14,562 nucleotides of DNA from JACDDK01 sp038198445. GTDB taxonomy: Bacteria > Actinomycetota > Rubrobacteria > Rubrobacterales > Rubrobacteraceae. The translations under genes and the position numbers were made by a program. Each line of letters opens with the position of its first letter. The first letter of the stretch is position 1. Shown piece after piece: positions 13,832 through 14,562 of the stretch. The stretch lies in assembly GCA_038198445.1 (NCBI GenBank), contig JBBPZZ010000021.1:1-14562 (forward strand), given 5' to 3'. Below the pieces are notes generated by a model. It was given only the letters and a program-made list of their open reading frames with translations, was not told the origin of the DNA and searched no databases.

Positions 13832-14562
<731 letters not shown>

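Overview
The window is GC-rich DNA with many GTG and TTG starts and a Gram-positive gene set: LemA/HtpX, a GlpP-type antiterminator, and an ATP-dependent DhaK-DhaL fusion kinase. This fits a high-GC Gram-positive bacterium, and my best guess is an early-branching actinobacterium of the Rubrobacter type. That assignment is an impression from protein character and was not tested by any search.

Left part (1-4818). The window opens in the last 38 codons of an IS transposase. Immediately after it comes a membrane protein gene whose 5' end looks cut off by the insertion, followed by a small two-helix membrane protein. Next are a convergent SAM-dependent methyltransferase and a LemA-HtpX operon (membrane protein plus M48 membrane metalloprotease). 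A tRNA-Gln(CTG) gene follows, and its 3' end overlaps the 3' end of an antisense patatin-like phospholipase gene. The patatin gene and a secreted LysM protein diverge from an intergenic region that contains a perfect 13-bp palindrome. The LysM gene looks leaderless.

Right part (5233-14562). This is a carbohydrate/polyol catabolism cluster, all on the + strand. It contains a GlpP-family antiterminator, a 489-base non-coding leader, an FGGY sugar kinase, a zinc polyol-type dehydrogenase, a DhaK-DhaL ketose kinase with tetrulose-kinase-like features, an AraL/NagD-type HAD phosphatase, an AraM-type glycerol-1-phosphate dehydrogenase homologue, a divergent RpiB-type isomerase, a strong hairpin, and a transketolase running off the right edge.

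Working model (inference): a short polyol or ketose, possibly a tetritol such as erythritol or threitol, is oxidised by the zinc dehydrogenase. The resulting ketose is phosphorylated by the DhaK-DhaL protein and isomerised by the RpiB-like protein, which lacks the His used by ribose-5-phosphate isomerases to open the sugar ring. The product is an aldose phosphate such as erythrose-4-phosphate for transketolase. The FGGY kinase with the AraM-like dehydrogenase could form a second, phosphorylation-first branch, and the HAD protein could remove dead-end phosphates. A GlpP homologue upstream of a long structured leader suggests control by RNA-level antitermination. Its presence in front of this gene set, without visible glycerol genes, is the most unusual aspect of the window.
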